Positions 8,798-16,894 of a stretch of DNA of 64,000 nt are shown piece after piece. Positions within the stretch are counted from its first letter, which is position 1; the number at the start of each line of letters is the position of its first letter. This DNA comes from Terrimonas sp937888905. Lineage in GTDB: Bacteria > Bacteroidota > Bacteroidia > Chitinophagales > Chitinophagaceae. The position numbers and the translations under genes are program-made. Where the stretch lies: the NCBI GenBank assembly GCA_937888905.1, contig CALATA010000004.1, positions 124,001 to 188,000 of the forward strand, in the 5' to 3' direction. The notes below the pieces were generated by a model, which was not told the origin of the DNA, ran no database searches, and saw only the letters and a program-made list of their open reading frames with translations.

Positions 8798-9712
8798 TTA
8801 TCCCTTCCCAGGCAAATGAATCTCTGCCATCATGCAACGCGCGCTGCCACCGCCATTTTTCTCAATCACATCCAAGGGGGCATGCACAATGGGGTTGAAG
8901 GAGGAAAGCTCTGTTATCTGCCCCGGCGTAAGCGAACTGAAGGCTTGTGTAGACATCACCAGTAATTTTCTTCCGCGCAGGCTTTGCACCTGCAACATAT
9001 TCCCGGCGAAATGATTCATCTGATCAAGCGTGATTGTGATGACCGTTTTGCGCGACCCTTTCAATTTTTCTTCCACATGCTTCCGCTCTTCTGCGGAAGG
9101 AATGGCGTCCAGGCAGATCACCGCATAGTCATCACCGATACACATCAATACGTTGGTGTGATAAATAGCCACGCCCTGCGCATCGGCTGCATGGAATTCA
9201 ACCGTTTCATAACCGGTGGCATCGGCAAAGGCCTTCAATACTTCAGGATGCGTGCGCGTTGAAAGACAGGCGTAAGCCACTTTATGTGTTCTGTCCAGCA
9301 CCATGCTGCCGGTGCCTTCGAGATAAAGATTTTTTGCTTCAAACTCAGATAGGTCCGTGGTGCGCCCGATACGGAAATTCTCCGCTATTTTTCCGATGAT
9401 ATGTGGTTTGCGTTCCAGTCGCCGGTTTTCGGCAAACATCGGATAGAGTATCACACTGCCGTCATGATGAAAGGATATCCAGTTGTTGGGAAAAATAGAA
9501 TCGGGTGTATGCGGTTCCGGTGTATCATCGATCACGGTTACGTCCACGCCATGTCCGCGCAGCAGGGCCACGAACCGGTCAAATTCCTGCTGCGCTTTTT
9601 CCTGCACACCGGTTTCATTGTTCACCTGTTGAAAAGCATTGTTCACCGCAGTCTGTGCATTGAAGCCAAACTGTACCGGACGGATCATCAATATATGCGA
9701 TGTGGTCTGCAT
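8798..9712 (-). CDS. ctlX: CtlX-type citrulline ureidase (amidinotransferase fold)
   Basis: This 304-residue protein belongs to the pentein/amidinotransferase fold, CtlX subgroup. Recognisable segments are MIRPVQFGFNAQTAVNNAFQ (9-28), IFPNNWIS (73-80), the catalytic His185 in YHTNVLM and the nucleophile Cys293 in SARCMMAEIHLP. Characterised CtlX hydrolyses citrulline to ornithine, ammonia and carbon dioxide. The gene starts 9 bases after the arginine deiminase gene on the same strand, so the two form an operon in which arginine goes to citrulline and then ornithine. Dimethylarginine hydrolysis is the main alternative activity for this fold. Confidence 0.82.
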   Translation of the reverse strand: MQTTSHILMIRPVQFGFNAQTAVNNAFQQVNNETGVQEKAQQEFDRFVALLRGHGVDVTVIDDTPEPHTPDSIFPNNWISFHHDGSVILYPMFAENRRLERKPHIIGKIAENFRIGRTTDLSEFEAKNLYLEGTGSMVLDRTHKVAYACLSTRTHPEVLKAFADATGYETVEFHAADAQGVAIYHTNVLMCIGDDYAVICLDAIPSAEERKHVEEKLKGSRKTVITITLDQMNHFAGNMLQVQSLRGRKLLVMSTQAFSSLTPGQITELSSFNPIVHAPLDVIEKNGGGSARCMMAEIHLPGKG

Positions 9713-9721
9713 AAGTATCGT

Positions 9722-11170
9722 TTAAATGTCTTCACGCCAGAGGGGCATGCTCATACAATGGAATCCTCCGCGTGCTCTCGATAGTTCGGCAGAAGGCATG
9801 GTGATGAGCGTGTCTTCCAATGTTTCAGTTGTCCATTCTCCTGATTCGAGTTTATCGATCATTTCGCGTGCCGGTACTATCTTAAATCCTGCCGCTTCAA
9901 AGGCTTCGAGTGTTTTATCGTTGCGGTCATAACCCAGTACCACACCCTCTTTCAAAGCGAGCAGGTTGCAGGAATCGGTCCATTGTTCACGAGCATCGAA
10001 GGGGAACTGGTTGTTGCCGGAGTAGATGAATTTTACTTTCTCTTCGCATTTCAGGTCATGTTTGCTGATGTCGGCGAGCAGCTCTTCGAGGTTGTCGAAG
10101 TGAACAGGATTTTCCTGGTCTTTTTTGCGGAACTGAATGATGCGGATCTTGTCCTCTTTTTTCCGTTCGTCCAATACGCGTTCGATGGGGTCGGCGTCTT
10201 CCATTTTAATGGTCTTTTTGGAAAAGGCGCCCAGCATGACCCACATGTTTTTCTTCACCTGCGTAAAAACGGTGTCGATATGCATGTAGTCGCGCTTCTT
10301 CGGAATTTTTACCACCGTTATTTTCTTGACTACATTTTTTTCAAAAAGAATGCGGATGGCCTGGTGTGCTGCTTCCATCGTGGTGCGTTCGCTGATGCCG
10401 ATCAGCAAATGCTCTTTGGTCACTACCATGATGTCGCCGCCTTCGAGGGTTACTTTTTTATCGTCACCATCGCGGGGCAGCAGGAAATGGTGTGAAGTGT
10501 CGGGCAACTCGATGATATTTTCGCGGCAATGCGCAAACAACGGGTGGTTATAGAAAATATATTTTATCAGTAATGCTTCGCGCGTACGTGCTTTTTTCGC
10601 GGGTTTGTTCAGCAGGATATGATCGTTGATCACAATGCCGATGTCGCGCGTGAAAATAAAGTTAGGCACTGGAGGGAAGAGCATTTCTTTTTCATTGTTA
10701 GTGCCGCTGATAAAGAGTTTGGCGAGTTGCGCCGGTGTCAGGTTTACCAACGATTCCTGCATTTCATAACTGCAATTCTCGAGTGCACAAACGGAAGCGA
10801 TCAGTTTCAGTTTGATCTCCCGGTCTTCCAATACATCGGCCAGCAGCCATTGCAGTTCGACCACGTTCTCGGAACGGTAGAAATCGGCGTGATCAGGTTT
10901 GTAAAAATTGAAACGGTTAGCGGGATCGTCGATCTCGTGAAGGCGTCCGCGGATTTTGCCCGGATCGAGAAAGTATAAAAGGATTTTGGTGTAATAATCA
11001 TACTCTTTGCGGCGGATGGTTTCGAGGTGCACGATGTCTTCAAAAAGCCAGTCCTGCGCTTTGGAGGGGACCACTTTTCCCAAACCACTGTCGGGGCTGT
11101 GGACTAATAATCGTTTAAGCGTGCCTATTTCTGAACTTACATGGACTTTAGCCAGGTCATTTTTTGCCAT
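9722..11170 (-). CDS. Arginine deiminase family protein
   Basis: This 482-residue pentein-fold enzyme is predicted to hydrolyse arginine to citrulline and ammonia. Motifs in order are LKRLLVHSPDSGL near the N-terminus, FTRDIGIVIN, LEGGDIMVV, the His segment MHIDTVFTQV, SCNLLAL and the nucleophile Cys472 in GGFHCMSMPL. It is longer than classical ArcA (about 410 residues) through extra central helices, as in other Bacteroidota members. The start at 11170 gives MAKNDLAKVHVSSEIG; an upstream ATG at 11311 adds 47 unrelated residues. A TATTTTTG box lies at 11309-11316. No ornithine carbamoyltransferase or carbamate kinase gene is nearby; the partner is CtlX. Confidence 0.85.
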   Translation of the reverse strand: MAKNDLAKVHVSSEIGTLKRLLVHSPDSGLGKVVPSKAQDWLFEDIVHLETIRRKEYDYYTKILLYFLDPGKIRGRLHEIDDPANRFNFYKPDHADFYRSENVVELQWLLADVLEDREIKLKLIASVCALENCSYEMQESLVNLTPAQLAKLFISGTNNEKEMLFPPVPNFIFTRDIGIVINDHILLNKPAKKARTREALLIKYIFYNHPLFAHCRENIIELPDTSHHFLLPRDGDDKKVTLEGGDIMVVTKEHLLIGISERTTMEAAHQAIRILFEKNVVKKITVVKIPKKRDYMHIDTVFTQVKKNMWVMLGAFSKKTIKMEDADPIERVLDERKKEDKIRIIQFRKKDQENPVHFDNLEELLADISKHDLKCEEKVKFIYSGNNQFPFDAREQWTDSCNLLALKEGVVLGYDRNDKTLEAFEAAGFKIVPAREMIDKLESGEWTTETLEDTLITMPSAELSRARGGFHCMSMPLWREDI

Positions 11171-11308
11171 CTTTCTCAGGTTTGGTAAAAGAAAAAGCAG
11201 GGAATCCCTGCGGAGCGATTGCGCTAGTCCGGAATGGCCGGCAACAGGCCGGAAGCTGGTTCCGGTAATATGGTCAGAAATGAATAACGCATAGAGGCAA
11301 TCGCGGCA

Positions 11309-11316
11309 CAAAAATA
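11309..11316 (-). promoter_or_regulatory. Possible -7 box upstream of the deiminase operon
   Basis: The minus strand reads TATTTTTG (TAnnTTTG consensus), 139 bases before the deiminase start. This implies a long 5' leader if real. Confidence 0.3.
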
Positions 11317-11542
11317 CGGTTAAGTTGGAGTATTAAGTAATAAGTTTTAAGTAATAAGGCTTAAGGTGTAAGGTATAAGGCTTAACGTGTAAGGTGTAAG
11401 GTATAAGGCGTAAGGTAATAAGTAGTAAGTTTTAAGTAAACAGCCCTTCACGATTGACCATTCACTATTCACTATTCACCATTCACCATTCACGCCGCAC
11501 TTTTTGACTTTTGAATTTTGAATTTCTATCTTGCGTGCCGGA
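11317..11542. repeat. Composite heptamer repeats between divergent genes
   Basis: Bases 11328-11440 are the longest TAAGnnn heptamer run of the window (TAAGGTG, TAAGGTA, TAAGGCT, TAAGGCG words). Bases 11449-11495 are inverse GTGAATn words. Bases 11499-11526 are TTTTGAn words. The run ends 16 bases before the EamA start. No gene is seen here. Confidence 0.8.
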
Positions 11543-12439
11543 ATGAAAAAAGCCTTCCTTCAATTGCATATAGCGGTATTCCTTGCCGGATTTACCGGGG
11601 TACTGGGCAAACTCATTACCCTGAATGAAGGTTTGCTGGTTTGGTATCGTTTGCTGATCACAGCCGTAACCATGTGGATACTCTGGGGTTATCAGCGCAA
11701 GATCGTTCCGTTGCCGGCAAAAGATAAGCTGCGCATCACCGGAATCGGCTTCATTGCCGCCCTGCATTGGGTCAGTTTTTACGGGGCCATCAAATACGGC
11801 AACATCTCCATTGCATTGGTATGCCTCTCTGCCATGAGTTTTTTCAGCGCTATTTTAGAACCGCTGCTTACCCGGCAGCCGTTTAAGCTGATGGAACTAC
11901 TATTGGGATTGATGGCCATTGCCGGCATCTATATCATTTTTCATTTCGATGCGCGTTTTAAAACAGGCATTATCATCGGTCTTGTTTCTGCCTTCCTCGC
12001 GGCTTTATTCCCGATCTTTTTACGCAAAGAAGTACAGCGCATCAATGTGGAAACCGTGCTCACCTGGCAGATGACCGGCGGCTGGCTCACCTTGTCACTC
12101 GTGATGCCATTTTACCTGTATTATTTTCCCACGGACCAGTTATTCCCCGACCTGTCTAATTGGTTCTGGTTATTGGTACTGGCGTGGCTGTGTACCGTGC
12201 TGGCGATGCGGCTATCCACCAATGCGCTGCGGAAATTATCGGCCTTCACAGTTAACCTTTCGTACAACCTGGAACCGGTTTATGGCGTGACGCTTGCCTT
12301 TTTGGTAGCGGGAGAAAACGAACAGGTCAGTCAATGGTTTTACCTGGGTTTTGCCGTGATCATTTTTGCGGTGGTGGTGCATACCTCGCTGCTGCGCGTG
12401 GCCTCACGTCGCCAGTTGGCCGGGCAGGAAACGAACTGA
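11543..12439 (+). CDS. EamA/DMT-superfamily transporter
   Basis: This 298-residue inner-membrane protein has about ten hydrophobic segments arranged as two EamA repeats, typical of drug/metabolite transporters that export amino acids or other small solutes. The first segment holds LQLHIAVFLAGFTGVLGK, and the second repeat ends near LEPVYGVTLAFLVAGENE, a usual EamA signature region. The ATG at 11543 is chosen; a TTG four codons upstream is less likely. Its TGA abuts the stop of the convergent next gene (shared TGATCA). The substrate cannot be inferred, although the deiminase operon is divergent from it. Confidence 0.88.
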   Translation: MKKAFLQLHIAVFLAGFTGVLGKLITLNEGLLVWYRLLITAVTMWILWGYQRKIVPLPAKDKLRITGIGFIAALHWVSFYGAIKYGNISIALVCLSAMSFFSAILEPLLTRQPFKLMELLLGLMAIAGIYIIFHFDARFKTGIIIGLVSAFLAALFPIFLRKEVQRINVETVLTWQMTGGWLTLSLVMPFYLYYFPTDQLFPDLSNWFWLLVLAWLCTVLAMRLSTNALRKLSAFTVNLSYNLEPVYGVTLAFLVAGENEQVSQWFYLGFAVIIFAVVVHTSLLRVASRRQLAGQETN

Positions 12440-13156
12440 TCAGGCGGCGTCCGAAATAAATTTCACCAGGCTTCTTTTTACCACCGGCAACAACGTTTCC
12501 TCTACCGGAAATTTCAACTCCGTTTCTATGGCATACACGGCAGGGTTGGGTAGTTCCTGTTTGCTGCGGATTAATTCAGCTTTTATTTGCTCGTAGGTAG
12601 TGCTGATGCCGCGGTAACGCATATCCACATACGAAGTGCGCATACTGCGATAACGCGCGTCGCGTTTTTCAAAAATAGATAAACGATAGTGGTAAATGCG
12701 TGTACGCCGCGCATTGCCATTGCTCAGGAAAAAATACCCTTCCTGTGTATCGAGTGGCATGATGCCAATAGGGGAAATGTTCAGTTTTTCTTCTACAAAT
12801 TCATAGATTTCCGTACCGCTGTGGATGGTCGAGCGCATGCGTTCTGCGGCGTAATGGATAATCTGTTCCAGCTCCGTCATCACTTCATCATCTGCCATCA
12901 TCTGCTCATATAACAGTTGAAGTTTTTCCAGTTGAATGCCTGTCAGTTTTTTGGGAAATTGTTCCTGCAGGTATTTTTTGTTTTCGCGGAAAGCGATGAT
13001 GTTATTGTAATGAAAGATAAGATCGGCCAGTTGCGGATAGAGTTTGTTTTGGGTGAAATGGCCATTGATCTGCTGCAGATAGGCGAGCAGGGTGTATTTC
13101 TTTAATTCAAAGTCGATATAGCCTTCGGCAAACCATGTTTCGGATAACTGTTTCAT
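12440..13156 (-). CDS. Conserved hypothetical protein, about 238 residues
   Basis: I do not recognise a named family. The product has no signal peptide or membrane segment. Residues 1-130 are helical and charged (FELKKYTLLAYLQQINGHF, then KKYLQEQFPKKLTGIQLEK). Residues 130-200 look like a beta-rich portion (GIMPLDTQEGYFFLSNG, then RTRIYHYRLSIFEKRD). The C-terminus has VYAIETELKFPVEETLLPVVKR. It looks cytoplasmic. Its start is separated from the DUF2490 gene by an octamer repeat, and its stop touches that of the EamA gene. The even composition and long open frame support a real gene. Confidence 0.75.
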   Translation of the reverse strand: MKQLSETWFAEGYIDFELKKYTLLAYLQQINGHFTQNKLYPQLADLIFHYNNIIAFRENKKYLQEQFPKKLTGIQLEKLQLLYEQMMADDEVMTELEQIIHYAAERMRSTIHSGTEIYEFVEEKLNISPIGIMPLDTQEGYFFLSNGNARRTRIYHYRLSIFEKRDARYRSMRTSYVDMRYRGISTTYEQIKAELIRSKQELPNPAVYAIETELKFPVEETLLPVVKRSLVKFISDAA

Positions 13157-13196
13157 ATGCCCGGTTTTTCGTGAACTGTTATCCTAATTTAAGAAA

Positions 13197-13298
13197 AATG
13201 TGAAAATGTGCAGATGTGGAAATGTGAAAATTGTGCGAATTGAATCCCATTTTCACATTTACACATCACGCCAAAGGCGGGCACATTTCCACATTTCC
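13197..13298. repeat. GTGnAAAT octamer array with CGCC-AAA-GGCG palindrome
   Basis: Octamers GTGAAAAT, GTGCAGAT and GTGGAAAT (13200-13230) are followed by the inverse CACATTT words (13252-13298). Between ACACATCA and GCACATTT sits the palindrome CGCC-AAA-GGCG (13269-13279). Confidence 0.75.
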
Positions 13299-14009
13299 CT
13301 AATCGACGTTTCCCGGAATCCGTTCATTCGGATTCTTGTCGCCGTCGATGTCGATCATGAGTGTGAGCTGGAAGAAATGTTTGCCGGCACCGACTTCATT
13401 GCGATAGTCGTATTGATACACATAACCGGGCTGTACACTGAAGTAGGAGGAAATTTGGTAACCGATCCCCGCAAAGAAACGGTTGCGTTCAAAATAAGGC
13501 GCTTTGTTGGTCAGAAAGACTTCATTGAAAGCGCCGAGGTAAAATGTTTTAGGTTCTATCTTCTTTTTGGCAATTGGCATGGCCGCATTCAGCCTGTAAC
13601 GGAAGCGGTTGCGGTAGCCGGTCTTGAACCAGCGCTGTTCCACGCGGTAACGATGTTCAAATTTGAGTACATCAAGATAGTTGTTCATCGTCAGTTGCTG
13701 CCAGAAACGTGTTTCGTTGGCGGTAACAGGTTTGGTGAAGTTGCCGGGATCGGAGTAGGTGGTGTATTTGCCTACGCCCATCAGCAACGAGAAGTTTTTA
13801 TTGAGGAAATACGACACGCCGCCTTTTATCTCATGATAAAAATGGTCATTATAGAATGACTGCGAACGGAGTTGCAGCTCATTGAAAGCTTCCCACTTTG
13901 GAGCGAGTGTTATACGTGTATTGATAACGTTCCAGGAACCGAAATTCTTCTTCTGGCCGTGCGACAAGACAGCGACAGACAGCAAGAGCAGCAAAAAGCC
14001 TGTTCTCAT
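13299..14009 (-). CDS. DUF2490 outer-membrane beta-barrel protein
   Basis: This 236-residue protein has a signal peptide (cleavage after about LSHGQ, residue 19). The mature region alternates aromatic and polar residues as in a small outer-membrane barrel, with the DUF2490 pattern FGSWNVINTRITLAPKW at the N-terminus, EHRYRVEQRWF in the middle and a C-terminal strand FFQLTLMIDIDGD. The family's role is unknown. The gene directly follows the E2 gene on the same strand (28-base gap), but a functional tie is not apparent. Confidence 0.85.
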   Translation of the reverse strand: MRTGFLLLLLSVAVLSHGQKKNFGSWNVINTRITLAPKWEAFNELQLRSQSFYNDHFYHEIKGGVSYFLNKNFSLLMGVGKYTTYSDPGNFTKPVTANETRFWQQLTMNNYLDVLKFEHRYRVEQRWFKTGYRNRFRYRLNAAMPIAKKKIEPKTFYLGAFNEVFLTNKAPYFERNRFFAGIGYQISSYFSVQPGYVYQYDYRNEVGAGKHFFQLTLMIDIDGDKNPNERIPGNVD

Positions 14010-14037
14010 TTTGAGTGTTTAATTTGATCATACGGGA

Positions 14038-15363
14038 TCAGATCTCGCGATCGGGGCTGAAGTTCTCCAGCTCTTTTGCTACGGCTGTGAGGAAGGTAGC
14101 GCCGAGGCTTCCATCCACAATGCGGTGGTCATAGCTCATGCTGAGATACATCATGTGACGTATGGCAATGCTATCGCCCATGGGTGTTTCCACTACCACA
14201 GGTCTTTTCTTGATGGCACCAACTGCCAGTATAGCCACCTGCGGCTGATTGATGATGGGCGTGCCCATCAGGCTGCCGAATGTGCCTACGTTGGTGAGGG
14301 TAAAAGTGCCGCCTTGTGTATCGTCGACTTTCAGTTTGCCGTTGCGGGCGCTGTCGGCCAGGCTGTTTACTTGTTTGGCAAGACCTACCAGGTTGAGCTG
14401 GTCGGCATTTTTGATCACCGGCACGATGAGATTGCCGCTGGGAAGCGCCGTTGCCATGCCGATATTGATGTCTTTTTTAATAATGATCTTGTCGCCATCG
14501 AGTGAACAGTTGATCAGGGGGAATTTTTTGATGCATTTCACAATCGCTTCTACAAAAAGCGGCGTGAAAGTGATCTTGGTTCCTTCGCGGCGTTCAAATT
14601 CTTTTTTCGCTTTGTCGCGCCACATCACCAGGTTGGTAACGTCGGCTTCGGTGAAGCTGGTTACGTGCGGGCTGGTATGTTTGCTGCGTACCATGTGATC
14701 GGCTATCAGTTTCCGCATGCGGTCCATTTCGATGATCTCCACGTTACCGGAGTAAGTGGTCATCGCCTGGGTTTCGCGGGGAGCAATGGTAGCCGGAGCA
14801 GACTGCTGTTGAGGCTGTGCCTGTACTGTAGGTTGCTGCGCCGCCGGAACCTGTCCGGATTTGCGCTGGCTGACGTACTGCAGGATATCTTTTTTGGTCA
14901 CGCGGCCTTCGTTGCCGGTGCCGGGAATTTGTTCCAGTTCGCTCATGCTGATGCCTTCGCTGGCGGCGATGTTCAGCACCAAAGGAGAGTAGAAACGTGC
15001 GCCACCGGAAGATGCCGCTGGTGCAGCCGTCTGCGTCGATACAACAGCCGCCTGTGTGGCAGGAGCAGCGGGTTGTTCGGGCGCGGCCACCGTTTGCGCC
15101 GGTGCGGAGGCAGCCGCTTCGCCACCCTGGCGGATGCGGGCGATGACCGTACCGATAGGTACTACATCGTTGACCTTGAAGAGAATTTCTTCGATGACGC
15201 CTTCTGCTGTGCTGGGCACTTCGCTGTCCACTTTATCGGTGGCGATTTCGAGTACAGTTTCGTCCATTTTTACGGAATCGCCTGGTTGCTTGAACCATTT
15301 CAGGATGGTGGCTTCCATAATACTTTCTCCGAGCTTAGGCATTATCAGGTCTACTGTCGCCAT
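14038..15363 (-). CDS. Dihydrolipoyl acyltransferase (E2 of a 2-oxoacid dehydrogenase)
   Basis: This 441-residue E2 subunit transfers acyl groups from lipoate to CoA. Order: lipoyl domain (2-78) with the lipoylated Lys44 in ATDKVDSE, an Ala/Pro/Gln linker, a peripheral-subunit-binding domain (about 124-165, FYSPLVLNIAASEG to TKKDILQYV), a second Gln-rich linker and the catalytic acyltransferase domain with His413 in DHRIVDG. The sequence is closest by eye to branched-chain or 2-oxoglutarate type E2 (bkdB/odhB-like); substrate specificity cannot be settled without E1, which is not in the window. The start at 15363 (MATVDLIMPKLGES) is the normal lipoyl-domain start. Confidence 0.93.
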   Translation of the reverse strand: MATVDLIMPKLGESIMEATILKWFKQPGDSVKMDETVLEIATDKVDSEVPSTAEGVIEEILFKVNDVVPIGTVIARIRQGGEAAASAPAQTVAAPEQPAAPATQAAVVSTQTAAPAASSGGARFYSPLVLNIAASEGISMSELEQIPGTGNEGRVTKKDILQYVSQRKSGQVPAAQQPTVQAQPQQQSAPATIAPRETQAMTTYSGNVEIIEMDRMRKLIADHMVRSKHTSPHVTSFTEADVTNLVMWRDKAKKEFERREGTKITFTPLFVEAIVKCIKKFPLINCSLDGDKIIIKKDINIGMATALPSGNLIVPVIKNADQLNLVGLAKQVNSLADSARNGKLKVDDTQGGTFTLTNVGTFGSLMGTPIINQPQVAILAVGAIKKRPVVVETPMGDSIAIRHMMYLSMSYDHRIVDGSLGATFLTAVAKELENFSPDREI

Positions 15364-15514
15364 ATTATTGATTGAGCGGTTAATATTTAAAAATTCCGGC
15401 AACGGGATTACTACCTGGCGGTTAACAGGGCAATGAATACCAGGTTGTACTCACTGGCAACAGGCAAGCAATTCCATCGTCGCCGCAAAAATAACGATTT
15501 GGAAGTAAACACGA

Positions 15515-16774
15515 TTATTCGTGAGCAAGAATGAATTTTCGTAAAAAGTTGAGCGCCTGTGCCGCCGTCTGGACGATATTTCGCATACGATCAAACCGCA
15601 GGTTGAGCAGGAGTGTGGCCGTATGTTCTGCACCAGCCACGGCTATCCACACGGTTCCCACCGGTTTTTCTTCACTGCCTCCGTCCGGCCCCATGATACC
15701 GGAAGTGGCCAGCGCGTAGTCGGTTCCCAGCAATTTGCGCGCATGCTGCGCCATGGCGATCACGGTCTCTTCGCTCACGGCTCCGTGTGCCAGCAACGTT
15801 TCGTGCGGTACATCCAGCACTTTTTCCTTGATTTCATTGGCATAGCTGATCACACTGCCCTGGTAATAAGCCGAAGAGCCCGGGATGCTCGTGAGCAGGT
15901 GGGCGATATAACCGCCGGTGCAGCTTTCGGCGGTCGCCACCGTTTTTCCTTTTCCTTTCAGTATGCTGCCAACGACAATTTCCAATCCTTCATCGGTATC
16001 CGTAACCAGCACGTCCTGGATGAATGTCTTGAGTTGATCAAAGAACGGCAGGAGCTCGTTTTCTACGGTTTCGCGGTCAGGCCCCTGCGAGGTAAGCCGC
16101 AGCCGCACCATGCCGTAACTTGGCAGGTAAGCGAGTTTAATATGAGGAGGCAACGAAGCTTCAAAGTCTACCAACCGCTCGGCAATCATCGATTCTCCCA
16201 TACCGGCGGTAAAAGCGGTGCGGTGGACGATGGCGGGTAATGGAAACCTTGTCAGCAGTCGGGGAATCACCTGGTCCTGAATCAGCCCTTTCATTTCATG
16301 CGGTACGCCGGGCAGGGAAATAAAAACGCGGTCGTCTGGTCCTTCAAACCACATGCCCGGCGCGGAGCCTCTGGCATTGTGCAATACCGTACATACGTCC
16401 GGCACATCGGCCTGACGCAGATTGCGCTCGAGTATGGGACCGGGGCGGCGATAGATTTTTTCAAACAAATATTTTACGTGCTCCAATACACCGGGATCGG
16501 TCACCATTTTTCCGCCAAAATATTTACACAACAGCGGCTTGGTAATATCGTCGGCAGTAGGGCCGAGGCCACCGGTGATAATGATCAAGGAAGATTGTTT
16601 GCGCTCTTCGTCGAGTGCCTCCCAGATGTCTTTGTATACATCACCGACAGCCACACGGCGGCGTACCCAGATGCCGATGCGGTTCAACTCCTGCGCAATG
16701 AAAGCGCTGTTGGTGTCGATGGTCTGGCCGATCAGCAGTTCGTCGCCGATGGTAATGATGGAAGCGTTGAGCAT
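15515..16774 (-). CDS. cinA: CinA-like nicotinamide-nucleotide amidohydrolase/ADP-ribose pyrophosphatase
   Basis: This 419-residue two-domain protein has an N-terminal MoaB/MogA-like domain (MLNASIITIGDELLIGQTIDTNS; GGLGPTADD near 70; PGVPHEM near 155) and a C-terminal CinA domain (TVATAESCTGGYIAHLLTS, then SYANEIKEKVLDV and GPDGGSEEKPVGTVW). CinA C-domains hydrolyse nicotinamide mononucleotide in pyridine-nucleotide salvage; the N-domain cleaves ADP-ribose in characterised members. The length is that of the full family. It is divergent from dacB with a 120-base gap, and is upstream of the E2 gene on the same strand. Confidence 0.95.
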   Translation of the reverse strand: MLNASIITIGDELLIGQTIDTNSAFIAQELNRIGIWVRRRVAVGDVYKDIWEALDEERKQSSLIIITGGLGPTADDITKPLLCKYFGGKMVTDPGVLEHVKYLFEKIYRRPGPILERNLRQADVPDVCTVLHNARGSAPGMWFEGPDDRVFISLPGVPHEMKGLIQDQVIPRLLTRFPLPAIVHRTAFTAGMGESMIAERLVDFEASLPPHIKLAYLPSYGMVRLRLTSQGPDRETVENELLPFFDQLKTFIQDVLVTDTDEGLEIVVGSILKGKGKTVATAESCTGGYIAHLLTSIPGSSAYYQGSVISYANEIKEKVLDVPHETLLAHGAVSEETVIAMAQHARKLLGTDYALATSGIMGPDGGSEEKPVGTVWIAVAGAEHTATLLLNLRFDRMRNIVQTAAQALNFLRKFILAHE

Positions 16775-16894
16775 GTGTGCGTATTTATCTGCAAATATCC
16801 GTAATGCAGACGTGTCAAATAAGTTCGGCTGCGTAAAAACTTTTGCAGCGCCTGGCGTATCTTTCCCGTCCTGTTTTTAATAAATAAGATTTTC

